A DNA stretch of 64,000 nucleotides from Daphnia carinata (Eukaryota; Arthropoda; Branchiopoda; Diplostraca; Daphniidae): positions 594,739 through 658,738 of the forward strand of contig NC_081337.1 in NCBI RefSeq assembly GCF_022539665.2, written 5' to 3'. Every line of letters begins with the position of its first letter. The first letter of the stretch is position 1. Of the stretch, positions 42,901 through 55,092 are shown in pieces. The notes under the pieces were generated by a model. That model was not told the DNA's origin. It was given only the letters and a program-made list of their open reading frames with translations, and did not search any database. Made by a program: the position numbers and the translations under genes.

Positions 42901-45900
42901 AGCTGCTTCAATTTAGAAACGAGCATGACAAAGACTTAACGTTGCCTCTGACACTCGCCCTTTACGTCGACATTCGTTCTCACTTTCTCTCTCCGCTTGT
43001 CGGTATAAAGCAGCCGACGGTACTCTTTTAAATGCCGTTCTCAACACTTTTTCTTTTAGAGCCTCATGATGCCCATTATTCCGGATCGATCCGGTCTGCA
43101 ATGGAAGTCGTTTGATCGACGAAAAAGACGCATGTCTGTAAAACAAAACAAAACGAAGATAAAATAAAAAAAAAAAGGTGATGAAAACATCTAGAGATTT
43201 CGGTTGAGTGGGTTGACCGTGAAACCTATCGGGTCATGATTCGATGTCATAACGGTACAAGCGGCTTCTGAAACAAGTCCTACGACTCACGTTCATCTCC
43301 TTATGGAGGGGGCGAAACCGTTTTCGTAGAAATGCCATTCCTAATCAATAGCTCAATGAATCGAAGGCGTTATTAAATGCGTGCTATTCAACAGCAAGGG
43401 AGAAAGACAAAATGGAAGGAAGAAGAGGGGGGGGGGGGAGCGCAACGAACTCGGTACCTTGGTGAATACATAGCTGGGAAAAAGGTTCCGGCTAAGTCCG
43501 ACTTCACCGTTGCAGCGAAGGAAAACAATAATTCCAATTGTTCTTTCCCTCTTGAAGCTCTTTTCGACATACACATACACACACACAAAAAAAAAAGGGG
43601 GGGTAAAAGAAAAAAGAAAGTTTGGAAGAAAAAAAGAAGTGCGTTAAAAACGAGAAAACGGATGAAAAGCAAAAACAAAAATGTGAACCCACAAAAGATG
43701 AATAAAAGCAAAACAGCAACGACCGCAATGTGCAAGAGAGGTCCGAATTGTAAGAAATTAACGAACACGAAGTTATGCTAGTTCCTTATCTAAGAAAAGA
43801 AAAAGAAATAGACTAAAACGCCTTTTTTTTCAGGTGACGTATGGACTGCTGTAGGCAAAACTGCAAGAATTGAAGGCTAAACGCAACTCAACTTTCTCTC
43901 CTTATACAGGCAGCAATTTTTCCATTCGCTTTCGTTGCACAAGGTCTTGACCGACAAAATTTCAATGATGAAAGTCGTGTTCCCATTCCCATGTTTTAAA
44001 TATGAGCAGAAGGAAACAAAGGAAGAAGAAAACAAAAAAATTAATGTATTTCAAACGTAATCCGCCAACCGATCAACCTCCATTGCTTGGAATTCGTCGT
44101 CGAGAATGTGCAAACGCAGAACATTTTAATAGCAGATTCGTGTCCCGATAATAGCCGTTTTTTTTTTATTCCGTTCGAGAAACTGGTTAATGGTGAGCAT
44201 GCAACTACGATAAGCGCGTACTGGTTATGACTCGTTGGTGATTTTTTAAGATCTCAAGTCATAAGGTATGAACCCTGTCGCGCAGAGCTAATATGCAAAA
44301 GGATTTTTTCAGAGTGCGCTGGACTAATCAGCGGAAACCACCTAAGGAACAAAGTCGATTAATGGAGCGTGGGGTCCATATGACAAAAATGAGAACATGG
44401 CAGAGCGTAATAATTGACTTTGCATTCTTCAATCGGCACGAAGGGTAGCGAAACCTTGATCGCAGTTCATTGAATTTCGCAGAATGGCGCCAATAATCCG
44501 ATAAAAAGAAAACCAAAGGCGACCGGACGTCAGTAGTGAACTTGGATTGAATGGGTAGCCGCAGAAATGGCCGTCTCTGTGCCAATAGAGGAAGCCAGCA
44601 TTTATTTATTTTTATTTATTTTTCGTGAAACATACAAGCAGAGGCCACTACTTCAGCCAAGCAAAATGGCGACGCCGCAAGAGGCATCAACGATGCAGTG
44701 CGCAAGCACCACAGGGTTAGCACCGTTAGCCGTAAAATAACCCGAGGCCATAAAATTAAAGGGGGGGGACCGGAAGGTGCAAGAAAAAAAAGTCCTTTCC
44801 ATAATATGACGAAACACATTTGTGCCATCCTTTTTTTTAAGTTTTTTTTTTTTTTGGGGGGGGGGGGGTATCTTTAGTTCCCCTTTTAAAGGTTGGAGAC
44901 CGTGTATGGATTTATTATCGGCAGCACCAAAGTGTGTGTTTTCTACATTTAATCTTACATGTGTCGACCTTCGTTTTTTATTTTAGCGACCCAAGAACGA
45001 ATGGAAGAGCCCATATCCAGCCGGCAGAAGATGTCTACACTCGAATCCGAAACTTCGATTCCCTGGTACGAGCCGTTAAAGGATTCTACGAGGTAAGGCA
45101 TACAACACCAACAACAATAAAATAGATAAATGAACAAACCGGATAGATAAGTTAAATTCGAAAAGTTATAATTGTCGTGTTCTTGTGACATTTTTGCAGG
45201 ACGTGTTGGGTCAATTCGTGTTAGTCCGCTTACCTGATCCAGTGACACTTGGTCGTGACCCGGACAGTGAGACCGGTTTAGCTGGAATGCAGACGCTCTT
45301 ATTGTTGGTTCTTGGCTGCGCCGTTCAGGGTCCCAGCAAGGAGAGCGTCATTGAAGACATAAAAAGACTTCCTCTGGCAACTCAACACGACATAGTTAAT
45401 TGTATACAGCAGGTAAAGAGAACCGGGACTTCGCCAACTATTTCTAAGGCAATTTGTCTTTGGTTATCAATCCCAAAAAATACAGAAAATGATAAAGGAA
45501 AAACGGTAATAGTAATTGCTATAAAAGAAATTTTACGTTTGTTTGCGAAAGAGTTGGAATCCATATAGTGTCTCGTGCGCCATAAGCTTAAGATCGATTA
45601 GCCGGCCATACTATTAGCGATTTCGTCCTTTTATTCATATAGATAGTGCCTCGTCCAATTGTACGTTGGTCAACTAACAATATCCGTGATGTTGTCAAAA
45701 TCCATATTCCGCAATTGATTGATATCTGTGTGTTGAAAGCGGCCATAGGCCAATGGCCATCAGGCTGCACGTAATGGATGACTTATTTACTCTGGCATTT
45801 TTCATCATTTGCCCATTAGGTGGCTGACAACCCAGCATGCGTGTGGAACAAAGACTGGACAGAATGGGAATCCATCGAATCATGCCATGGAACATGGGAG

Positions 45901-48900
45901 GATAAAGAAGAGCAGCAACAGCACCGCGATGAACTGTTTCGAATTTTAGTTCAACATTTACGTCGGCTCGTCCAAGAACGAGATGATTACGCTCATGTAA
46001 GATTAATCTTGTTCCAAATTTTTATTACATCGGGAGCTGTTTTTTTATATTATCTCTTTGGTTTAACAGCAATTTACGAACGTCGTGCTGAGAGAGTTGT
46101 CGAACAGTAACAATGCCAATACCATGTCCTCCATGCAGCGCCACAGCAACGCTTCGCCGCAGAGCGGCGTCGTCGTCGAGCTGGCCGAAGCCAAAGCCAA
46201 GATCCGTCGCTGGCGCCAAGAACTGGAGGAGAAATGCGAGCAAGTGGCGGAATTGCGCGACGAGCTCGACGCTCTGAAAACTCAATCGTCGAAAATCAAA
46301 CAAGAGAATATTGACCTGGTGCAGGAGGCGAGATTGTCGAAAGCCTTGCGCGACGAATTGGACATAGTCCGTGAGAGGGCATCGAAAGTGGATCGATTGG
46401 AAGCCGAATTGAACCGCTATAAAGACAAACTCAACGACATCGACTACTACAAGGCTCGCCTGGACGAGCTCCGTGAAGACAATCGGCTGCTAGAAGAGAC
46501 CAAAGTCATCTTAGAGGGGCAGCTGGAAAGCGCCCGGCAGAGGGCAGAGCTCGTTCTCGACTTGGAGGGCGAACTCCTCAAATGCAAGAGCCAATTGACG
46601 AATCTGCTGGTGGAGAAAGAGGCCGATAAGGAGCGGCTGAAGAAACTGGCCGAGGAGAACGCCCACTGGCAACTCTGCACCAAAAACTGTTTGAGCGAAT
46701 CGGCCAGCTTGACGGCCGAGCTCGAATCGTTGAGAGCTCATCAGGCTTTGTCCGACGCCGCGTCCAAGGACCAGTTTGCCAATCTCGGCGAGCAGATGAG
46801 CTCCGTGGACCTGCTGGGCAAAGCCAGACGTCTGGAGCTGGAGAACCAGCGGCTGACGAATTTGCTGTCGTCGACCAACGCCAAAGAGTCGGGCGTCCGC
46901 GGCGACAACGGCGAAAAGATATTGCAACTCGAAGGAGAATGCACCCGGCTCAAATTACGTCTCGTAGACCTAGAAGAAGAACGGCGAGCTAAAGAGAGCC
47001 ATGTGGCCGAGATGATGGCAGCCGTCACCCTGCGCGCTGCCGAAGTCGAAAAGCAACACCAGGATCTCCATCGCAACCACCAGGAACAGCAAAATCTCAT
47101 CGAAAATCTCAAGGTTCGCCCGACGTCATTTTTTGTTTCTAAAACTCCAATTGTGGACAAATGATTCCGCAAGAAGAATCGCCTTCGATTAATATGGAAC
47201 ACATTCGCATGGTGCTGCCATCTTTCCGTCGGACACCTTCTTGGAATGTTATGCAATTGATCAAGACATAAAAATTTTCAAGAAATCGAATTTTGTGTTA
47301 AAACTTGGTTTTCCCTATTTTTTTTTCTCGTTTAGATGGAACGATGCAAGATAGAAGAACTCGAATTACAAGTCTCCTCGCTTGGTGCTGAAAATCAGAA
47401 ACTGCAGCGCTCCGCCGATCTCTTCCAGGTAAAAAGAAAACGCCATGTTCATATTCTGTGCACATATCATTACATGCGATAAACTATTTCGTGTTTTTCC
47501 CCCTCTGCCAGAGACGAGTGGATTCAGTTCAGAACGAATCACGCGACCTGGAATCGGAGAATGCAAAGCTACACAAAACGGTGGAAAGTCTTCGGCATTC
47601 GCTGCGGCGACTAAACGACTTGGAGAAGGAGAACACGGACCTTGAGAGCGAGAACCACCGCCTCGATCGCGAAAGCAAAGGACTTCACAAGGAGATTGTT
47701 CGACTCAAACAATCCATTGAGGTCTGTTAATCCCTCCCCCCCCGTCCGCCCGAAAAAAAAAAGAAGAAGAAAAAATATGAAAAATAAATGGATAATAGCG
47801 ATAGAACACGAGTTCTTTGATCGCGTGGTTGCGTCCTGCCTTTTTTTTTTTCTTTCATTCTTCTTTGTTTTCCTCCTTCCATACTTTGTGTGCGCCCGCA
47901 GGCAATGCTGGTATATTCTTGCAGACCACGAAATTACCTTCCCCCGTGTCGTTGCCGTGTCCTATGACAGAATTGAGAACTTTGTCTGAACCCCACCGAC
48001 AAGCTGTCGGCTGCGTTCCGTTGACCATTGTGTGCGCGGGCGATAGTTACTATTATCTGACTTCCCCAAGCGGAACCAGCAGCCTTGGAATCAAGAGTTT
48101 TGCTGTCGTGACTTTACTGCTTTCCTAAAGATTAAAGACGCCATAATCCTTACGTTTCCTCCCTTACCCGTATGAAATACTTCAAAAAAAAAAGGGGACC
48201 AAAAATGAAAAAAAAAAAGTTTAATTCTTCCGTTTTCAAAAGATAGCTAACTGCCTTAATTTAACGTAAATGCATTGAATTTTCCGTTTAGATAAAAGAC
48301 GCCTCGTTGGACGAATTCAGTTCTAAACTTTCGACGGCTGAACGCGAGTGGAAACGCTTGGCTAAGGAAGTGAGTGCGTTGCAGGCGCAAGGATGTAAGC
48401 TGCGCGAGCTGGAACGCGACAACAAAGAGCTCCAACAGTCGTCCATCGTCGAGCACAAAACTCTGGCGGCCATCAGGTATTAAAAATACACATTTTTCCT
48501 ATCTTGTTCCAGTTTCATCACGACCAGTCTCTTTTTGCAGAGAGGAACTGGTTCAAGAGAAGATTCGCTGCCAGCAGTTGCAATGCCAACTGGACACCAA
48601 TTGTCGAACGCTGGAGATCAGCCGAATCGAGCGCGAAACGCTCAAGAGTGCCAACGAAGAATTGACGCAGCGCTGTGTTGCGGCGGCCAGTCTCGAACTG
48701 GCCGCTAACAAGCCAGAAGCTGCTGGATATGCGCAGCAACAGGAATCGCTGCCTCCGACTTTAGAGCTGGGTCGAGAAGTGCTAGCCGTTAAAGATCGAT
48801 TGGTTGAGCTCGAGCGTCAGAATGCCGTGCTGTTAGCCGAGAAAGACAACCTGACGGCTCAGATTTGCTCGCAAAAGGAGCGAGTCAATGAGACGGGGGC

Positions 48901-51365
48901 GCAATTGGCCGCTTTGTCGCAACAGTTGGCCACGCTCCAGGTCGAGAACTCAACCCTGGCCTCCCAACTGGATTCGACGACGACGCAGAACTCCGGCATC
49001 CAGACGGCGCTGGCTGCTGTTGAATCCGAGCGAGAGAAACTGGCTGCCCAACTGCAGTCGTCCGATAGCAGGTTGGAACGCGTCGCTCGAGATCAGCAAG
49101 AGCTGCAGACGCTGCACGAACAGCTTCAGAGCGAATACGACGCTCTGCTGGCCGAACGCGAACAACTGAAGATCTGTCAACGCGAAAGCAAAACGGAATT
49201 GAGGTCCTTGCACGACCAGTTGGCCACGAGCGTCGTGGCCGAGCAGGAATGGCAACGCTCGCGGACGGAGCTGCAAGAAGAGCTGGATAAGTCGAGGGCC
49301 GAAACGCGGTCGTTGACTAATCTCAGAGCTGAGCACTCGCGTCTCAAAGATGATTTCCGCTCACTCTTCGTGGCCAATGAGAAGCTCAAAAGCGAGTACA
49401 AGTGTTTGCAGAACGACTACAAGAGCCTACGCGGTGAGCATAACACGTTGAAACTTAAGCACACCCAGTTGCAAGGAGAAGCTGCCGAATCTCGCCACCA
49501 GGTAATCACAAATTTAATATGCAGATCGTGGCCCGTTTGTACCATCTCTTTGTTTTGCTCTTGGGTCTCGATTACAGGTGACCAACCTGGATGTAGAATT
49601 AAGCAAGTTGAACAACAAGTGCGATGTTCTGCAACAATGGAACACGACTCTGGAAGAAGATAAGCGCAATCTGGTCAATCAAGTGTCGGTTTTGCTGGCC
49701 CAGTACCACGAACTCTTCAGCCAGACGCTCGAGGAAAAAGACCACTTCCACGAGGAAACCAAGAACTTTAGCGATAAGTTCAACCATCTCAAACGACAGA
49801 AGGAAATTCTCGAGGACAAAATAATGGAGCAGTATCGCCGGATGGAAAACTGTCCAAGCGGAGGAAGCGGATCGCCCTTCAAGAAGAACGCGAAGGCCAG
49901 CATTGGCGCTCTCTTTGTACGTAAAATGCGGAGGGCCTCGTCAGAATTAATCAGTCGCGTTCCGCGTTCACGATCCCGCAATCGGGTTGGCGACGGACTC
50001 GTATCTGGCGACCGGGAAAGCCCGGACCAACAAGACGGACAAATGGATACGTTCAGCTTGGAATCCGGATCGCATTCCGGCTCCAATTCCGGATGCGGTT
50101 CCATCGACGGCGGCAGCGGAGGCGAAGGCGACGCGACGCCCACCAGTCTAACGGGCAGTGTCGGCGGTACCTCTACAGATCTTCATCCGGGAAGCGGGAG
50201 GAGTTGGAATGAGCGGGATCGCAATCGACAATCCATGCCCATCATTCACTACCAACATACAGATCCTGGAAATTGTGCTCCAACCACCACTGGTTCTGCG
50301 CATCATCCAGTTTCTCCTGATGGCGTGTGCAACGGTTCCCCAACAACAAATAGCAACAGTCAAATCAACGGCAACCCACTTCTGTCTAACTTATCGGCAA
50401 TCAACGGAAACTCGGACGACGTGGAATCCGAGTGTAACGCGCACAATTCCGCCGCGACCAACACACCACATCCCAAAGGTTCACTGAGCGGCAATCTGAT
50501 ATCGGCTGCACCGTTGATGATGATGGCTCCCTGCTCTCCGCATGTTCAGCAGACTTCGGCTAGAGTCGACGGCCTTGTCACCGGATTCCACGCCAGTTCC
50601 ACACCCAATTCGGGTAAGAACGCCGTTCCAGTAGGCGCGTTACCGAGGTTCGGCCAACCGTCGCGCAGCCTAGCGCTGCTGGAGCGCGCCGGATCGAGGC
50701 AGCCTCTTTGCCTTTCCGAAGTCGATCCGTCTCTAGTCTTGTGCGATTCCGCCAGCCCTCTGGCTTTGCCGTTGGCGTCTCGTTCGTCACCGTCGATGAC
50801 GCCCCGCAACGTGAGTCCATCCGGTAGCGACTCGATGCCGATGGTTAGCAATAACACCAGCAGCGCGAGCAACAACAAGAACCACAATAATAATAATCAG
50901 ATTAACAGCAGCAGCTCAAGCCGAAGTGGGACGCCTGCTACTCTAGTCCAAACATCAATGACGGGAATCAGTCCGACGCCTCTTGACACAAGCACTCCCA
51001 ATCCCAAGTTGTTTCCGCACCTCACCTGCACCACCCGCATCAATGTTAATATAAGCACAGCAGCCATTACTCCTCTGACATCATCCCCATCGCCTTCGTC
51101 TCCCTTGTTTCCTGGCCCTTTAGAAAGAAGAGGCTCTCTGCGACTTCCACCTAGACCTTCGCCTAGGATATCCTCCGCCGAGGGTCCTCCTCTGCCAGCT
51201 AGAGTGACCAATCTGGATAAGCCTGCATTACCACCACGGCTATATACCAGTAGCACAGCAGCACCAGCGGTGGAAGAGAAGCCTGTCGAGGACACGACCG
51301 TTAATGGCAGCACTACTGGCGCAGGCAGTGCCAGCTCTATATGGTACGAATACGGATGCGTCTGA
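39913..51365 (+). CDS. CCDC88: Girdin/Daple family protein with C-terminal GCV PDZ-binding motif
   Basis: Eleven exons join in phase: 39913-40011, 40091-40185, 44987-45092, 45200-45412, 45820-45996, 46070-47113, 47336-47428, 47512-47721, 48292-48476, 48541-49501 and 49578-51365, giving about 1,656 residues. Residues about 20-230 are the Hook-like N-terminal domain (GPLVAWVRTF, LIDGAFLDNV, LLLLVLGCAVQ). Residues about 265-1150 are coiled coil, opening with VELAEAKAKIRRWRQELEEK as in girdin. After EDKIMEQYRR comes a basic patch (VRKMRRASSELISRV) and then a long Ser/Pro/Asn-rich tail. The last residues are WYEYGCV, the Daple-type PDZ ligand for Dishevelled. ATG 39913 is the first in frame after a stop; 39958 and 39976 are alternatives. 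The family links G proteins, actin and Wnt signalling. Confidence 0.93.
40186..44986 (+). other. Large second intron of the CCDC88 gene
   Basis: A 4.8-kb intron between the two exons encoding the front of the Hook-like domain, against introns of 73-570 bp elsewhere in the gene. It is rich in homopolymers (for example poly-T/poly-G near 44850-44870). Its longer frames (such as 43377-43781) are low-complexity. Regulatory elements are possible but none was recognised. Confidence 0.8.
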
Positions 51366-52189
51366 GCCTCTAACTCATTGTGCACTAGCCCTGCTATGGC
51401 AACGGCCTATTGAGGAATGAAAGACTTCTTGTTCTATAATAGTCAAGTGACGTGTATCTTTCCCATTTCTTCGCACGTGCGATGTCTTTGTGGAGTGTCG
51501 TTTACTCGGTAGGCTTCCTCAGTCGTTTTCAAAGTATATAAACATTAAATGAATGAATGTTATTTTAAACGTCATTAGCGTTAGCGCGTAATCGTTTGAT
51601 CCGCCTTATTGTGCAGCTTCTGACTTCTCAACCCCGCATAGTGTCATGCTCTTTAATCTGGGTTTATCTAACGCTCCAAAGCGCGAACGAGTTACGGTGG
51701 TGCAATGCAAATGAGGAGCACCGTTGCCTATTTTGCTGGCTATGCCTCGTGAAGGATTCGTACGGCACCCTTTGTAACACCAAGATACCCTAACAAATGC
51801 TTTCTGATTTTCAGTTGCTTGATGCGAATAACAATGTTTGGTGGTATTAAATGATTAACCTACACATAACATTCGAATTTCTTACTTTTACATTCATTCC
51901 ATATGTTTTCTATTAGCGTTATGTTATTTCCGTATGAATTTGAAGAAGACGCCCTAAAATTTAATAAAAGTCAATGTCCCTCCTGTAAATCGTCAAAACA
52001 TTGGTTGCTCAATTCTTTCGAAATCATAAAATTTGGTACTACAAAACGCCATTCACAGAGAAGGGAAGTTTTTAACATTAATATTCAATATTTATATATG
52101 CAATGCAGCGCTGCAAAAGTTATTTTAAATGTTGTCTGGTTAAAAATCATGAAGTTAATAGTTTGAATTGTTAATTACTAGAGGGATCG
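51366..52189. other. 3' flank of the CCDC88 gene
   Basis: Probable 3' UTR, with ATTAAA at 51544-51549 as a possible poly(A) signal, then AT-rich spacer. The frame at 51903-52166 is unrecognised. Confidence 0.4.
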
Positions 52190-53455
52190 TGTAACGATCC
52201 CGAAAGTTAATTCTAATTGTGCTAGAGATAAATGACGTGGTCTTTGTCTATGATTTTAGATTGCTGAAGCTGGGGCTCGGCCCCGCGACGATCAGGCACG
52301 ATTTTGGCCGAACCGCGCGTTTTTTTTTAAAGGACAAACCGGTGCGGTTCGGTTTGCCCTTTGTTTTCTGACAGTTGGAACCGCGGTTTGATGGTTTGTT
52401 CCCGTAGTTTTACATGGCTTGCACCGCGGATATACGGTTTGCACAGGGCAATAAATCGGAAACAGTCTTGTCGCTAGATGGCGGAAAATTCGACCAACTT
52501 TCAATCGCGATCACGGTAAGTCTGATCGGAAATTTGATTTATAACAAGTTGTAGACCGCATTATGCTCACAACAGTTAGTGATGATTGGTTGATTTGAAA
52601 TTTTCCGTGAAATTTCAAAAGAGATTTTAAATGGCGGTTCAAACCGGTTATGCCCAATTGCAAACCGAAAACCAAACCGCAGTCGAAAATGGCTAAACCG
52701 AACCGACCGTTTGACCATAGATAAAGACGACTGGTTCGTGGTGTACTATGCTTTTAGCCCTATCCCTACTGACGCAGAAAAAGCCAAATGCTTACTCTAG
52801 TTACAGTGCCTCTCGCGGACAAAGGAAAGAACTACATGCATGAACGCCAATAGAAATAGGGTTGAGGGACTTTTGGCGGATGTTGAAAACTAGTATATGT
52901 TTACATGTAGGCTAGTTCATTATTATTAACATTTGATAAATAATGTTTATAGGAATAATATTAAAATCTTATGTCTTGATGCTAACAAAGTTACTAATAA
53001 TGAAAAATCAATTTTAATTATTTTCCACCATGAAAGACCTTTTTTTTTTGAGTCTGTGATTAATGTTAAGTTAATTAATGTGATGTGTCTGTGGTTAATG
53101 TTTATGATTAAGCCATTAAACCTTTTTAAATGAATCAAAGATTTGTTACTTAAAATTTTCCACGAACATGGAAAGCATGCCAGTGTATTTTAATACAAAA
53201 CTATAACACGTTTTGGACATAATAGAACACGAGTTAACTCATCCAAGAGTCAGTATCGCTCATTAATACGATAAATTGGCCTTATTTCATTAGTTTGGGT
53301 TCTTTCTTTTCATGTTTCTTAATGTTAGCTTTTCTTCTTTTCTGTTCTTCAATGCATTGGTCCACTTATTTTTACTTTGTGATTTGGTTTTATCGCGTTT
53401 TTAAATTTATTTAGCAAGCAATTCACATCGTCATTTACCTATTGTAACACAGAAA
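52190..53455. repeat. Repeat-derived non-coding stretch
   Basis: GC-rich words such as AAACCGGTGCGGTTCGGTTTG and GGGCTCGGCCCCG, several in inverted orientation, at 52250-52700 suggest one or two MITE-like elements. They lie left of the inverted 25-mer at 52714. The remainder to 53455 is AT-rich with no gene. Confidence 0.4.
52714..52738. repeat. 25-bp inverted repeat partner of 54696-54720
   Basis: ACCATAGATAAAGACGACTGG (first bases) recurs in inverted orientation at 54696-54720 with one mismatch over 25 bp. The two bracket the SURF6-like pseudogene. They may be ends of two copies of one repeat family or termini of a 2-kb unit. Confidence 0.5.
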
Positions 53456-53459
53456 GGTT

Positions 53460-54310
53460 AACATTTTCGAAGATCTTAAATTTTTTTTTGTCAAATTGAA
53501 AGTTTACCCTAACACCTTCAGCTCTTTGCAGAGAACCTTCCCATGCCTGTTTCCCTTCAATGCTTCTTGCCTTCTCAACTTCACCTTTGCCTTCCAAGAT
53601 TTTCACTTTTTCTTTGACGTTTGTTTTATTTTAATCATTGCTGCTTTTGGATCGAAAGAGGTCTTTTTCAGAATGGGTAAAGGAGTAATTAGTTCTCCAA
53701 AACCAAATTTGCTGCAAACCAGGCAGCCTTCACTGTTAAAAATTGGCTTTGGCAGTGTACTTGTTATTCTTGGCTTAGAAATTTCTGTTTTGAGAAACTC
53801 TGTATGATCAGAGGTTGCTGACACAGATGCTGCCTTGGTGGTTTTTGAAAGTTTCACAATTTTGGAAGTCATTTTTCTTATTTTTCCCTTTTGATTTTTT
53901 CTTCTTCAATTTATTTAACTTCTGTTCTAGTTAGGGTTTCATTTTCTTCCTGAAAATAGATGATATAAGTTGGCTGGCTGGTCTTCCTTAAATTATAAAG
54001 ATTAACACATACCTGTGAATTATGACAGCTTAGCTGCTAGACGATCTTGCAGTTCTTTCAGGATTGGAAGCATGGTTCCTGGTGTAAATTTTTTGGGTAG
54101 GACTATTGTGGTCCAAACCAACTTCTTCAATTTATTTAACTTCTGTTCTACTATCAGATCTTGAACTATAGAAACATCCCAATATAAAGTTGGAATATTG
54201 GTTAACAAGCTAGAAATGAAAAGACCTTCAGAAGAGTTACTTTTTAAGAGAAACGATGTCAATTGGTCCTCGCTTTTCTTCAGGCTCTTGATTTTTTTAC
54301 TCAATTTTCT
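53460..54310 (-). pseudogene. SURF6: SURF6-like (nucleolar RNA-processing protein) pseudogene
   Basis: Minus-strand remnant of a SURF6-family gene. 54304-54020 ends GTMLPILKELQDRLAAKLS, the front motif of the family, followed by an in-frame TAA. A GT-AG segment (about 54010-53948) then looks like a kept intron. 53872-53603 has KPIFNSEGCLVCSKFGFGE, matching the family's FN-x-(E/D)G-x-(L/M)V-x-SKF phrase. A further frame at about 53600-53500 has GKQAWEGSLQRAEGVRV, matching the AEGVKV helix. Because an intron survives, this is a decayed gene copy rather than a retrocopy. The far C-terminus is missing. A 29-bp block is duplicated within it (53901-53929 and 54122-54150). Confidence 0.6.
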
Positions 54311-55092
54311 TCAAATTATGGTTACACGGCACTTTCAAGTTCTTGTTTTCCGTTTTTCCATTTACTAAAGCTGCCCATCATATCGTAACCTTTAAATTCA
54401 ATTATTATTTACTTTGGTCTCTCAACATTATAACGATCACTCCATAGATCAAACTGTACAAACCTATCCTATTCTTATTTTCTTTAGGGAACGCCATTTT
54501 CAAGCCAAATCTAGCTTCAGGACGCCACAAACTGCCACGAACAATGGCGGTTGGTGGAAAGCTATTTACACCATCAGTAGTGATAAAAACCTCCACTTGA
54601 TGGCACTGCAAGCAGAGTAAGGATCCAAAAAATCGTAGGAAGGGTACCCAAAATTTTTGCGTCAGCAGCCCATGTTATTTCTCTTATGGACATAACGAAC
54701 CAGTAGTCTTTATCTATGGTTTGACGATTTTTTTCCCGATTAACCGCGTTTTGCCCCGATAAAAAACGATCGGAGCCCAGCCCTAGCTGAAGCCTGCCAT
54801 ACTTCGTCTGCTAGACATTACTTCTAAGCTCGTTTGGCAATCTCGCAGGATTTTCCGAAAAAAATGGAGTAACGACGCTGTCATGATTTTAGTAGACGTG
54901 AATAATTTTCTTGTGGAATATGTTTCTTACTCTTGTATGCTAGGATTGTTATTTGTAAATTTTGTGGGTATAATTCTAACAGTAAATTGAGCGCTTTCTC
55001 CGCCATGAAGTCAGTAACATCCGTTTCTTGTTGAAGACTAGTCATAATTAGCCTCTGTCAAAGATATTTATTATATATCAACTATACAAGTC
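54311..55092. other. Spacer upstream of ICMT
   Basis: No supported gene. Two opposed frames at 54405-54620 are unrecognised. It contains the right-hand inverted 25-mer (54696-54720) and the ICMT promoter region. Confidence 0.4.

Noticed and set aside
43377-43781. 134-codon Lys-rich frame and its antisense partner in the large CCDC88 intron
   Set aside because: Low-complexity A-rich sequence; no splice context or homology, and it lies in a 4.8-kb intron.
49679-50143. 154-codon minus-strand frame, and others antisense to CCDC88 exons (for example 46511-46927, 48950-49336, 50897-51385)
   Set aside because: Shadows of a GC-rich coding exon whose plus frame joins perfectly by splicing.
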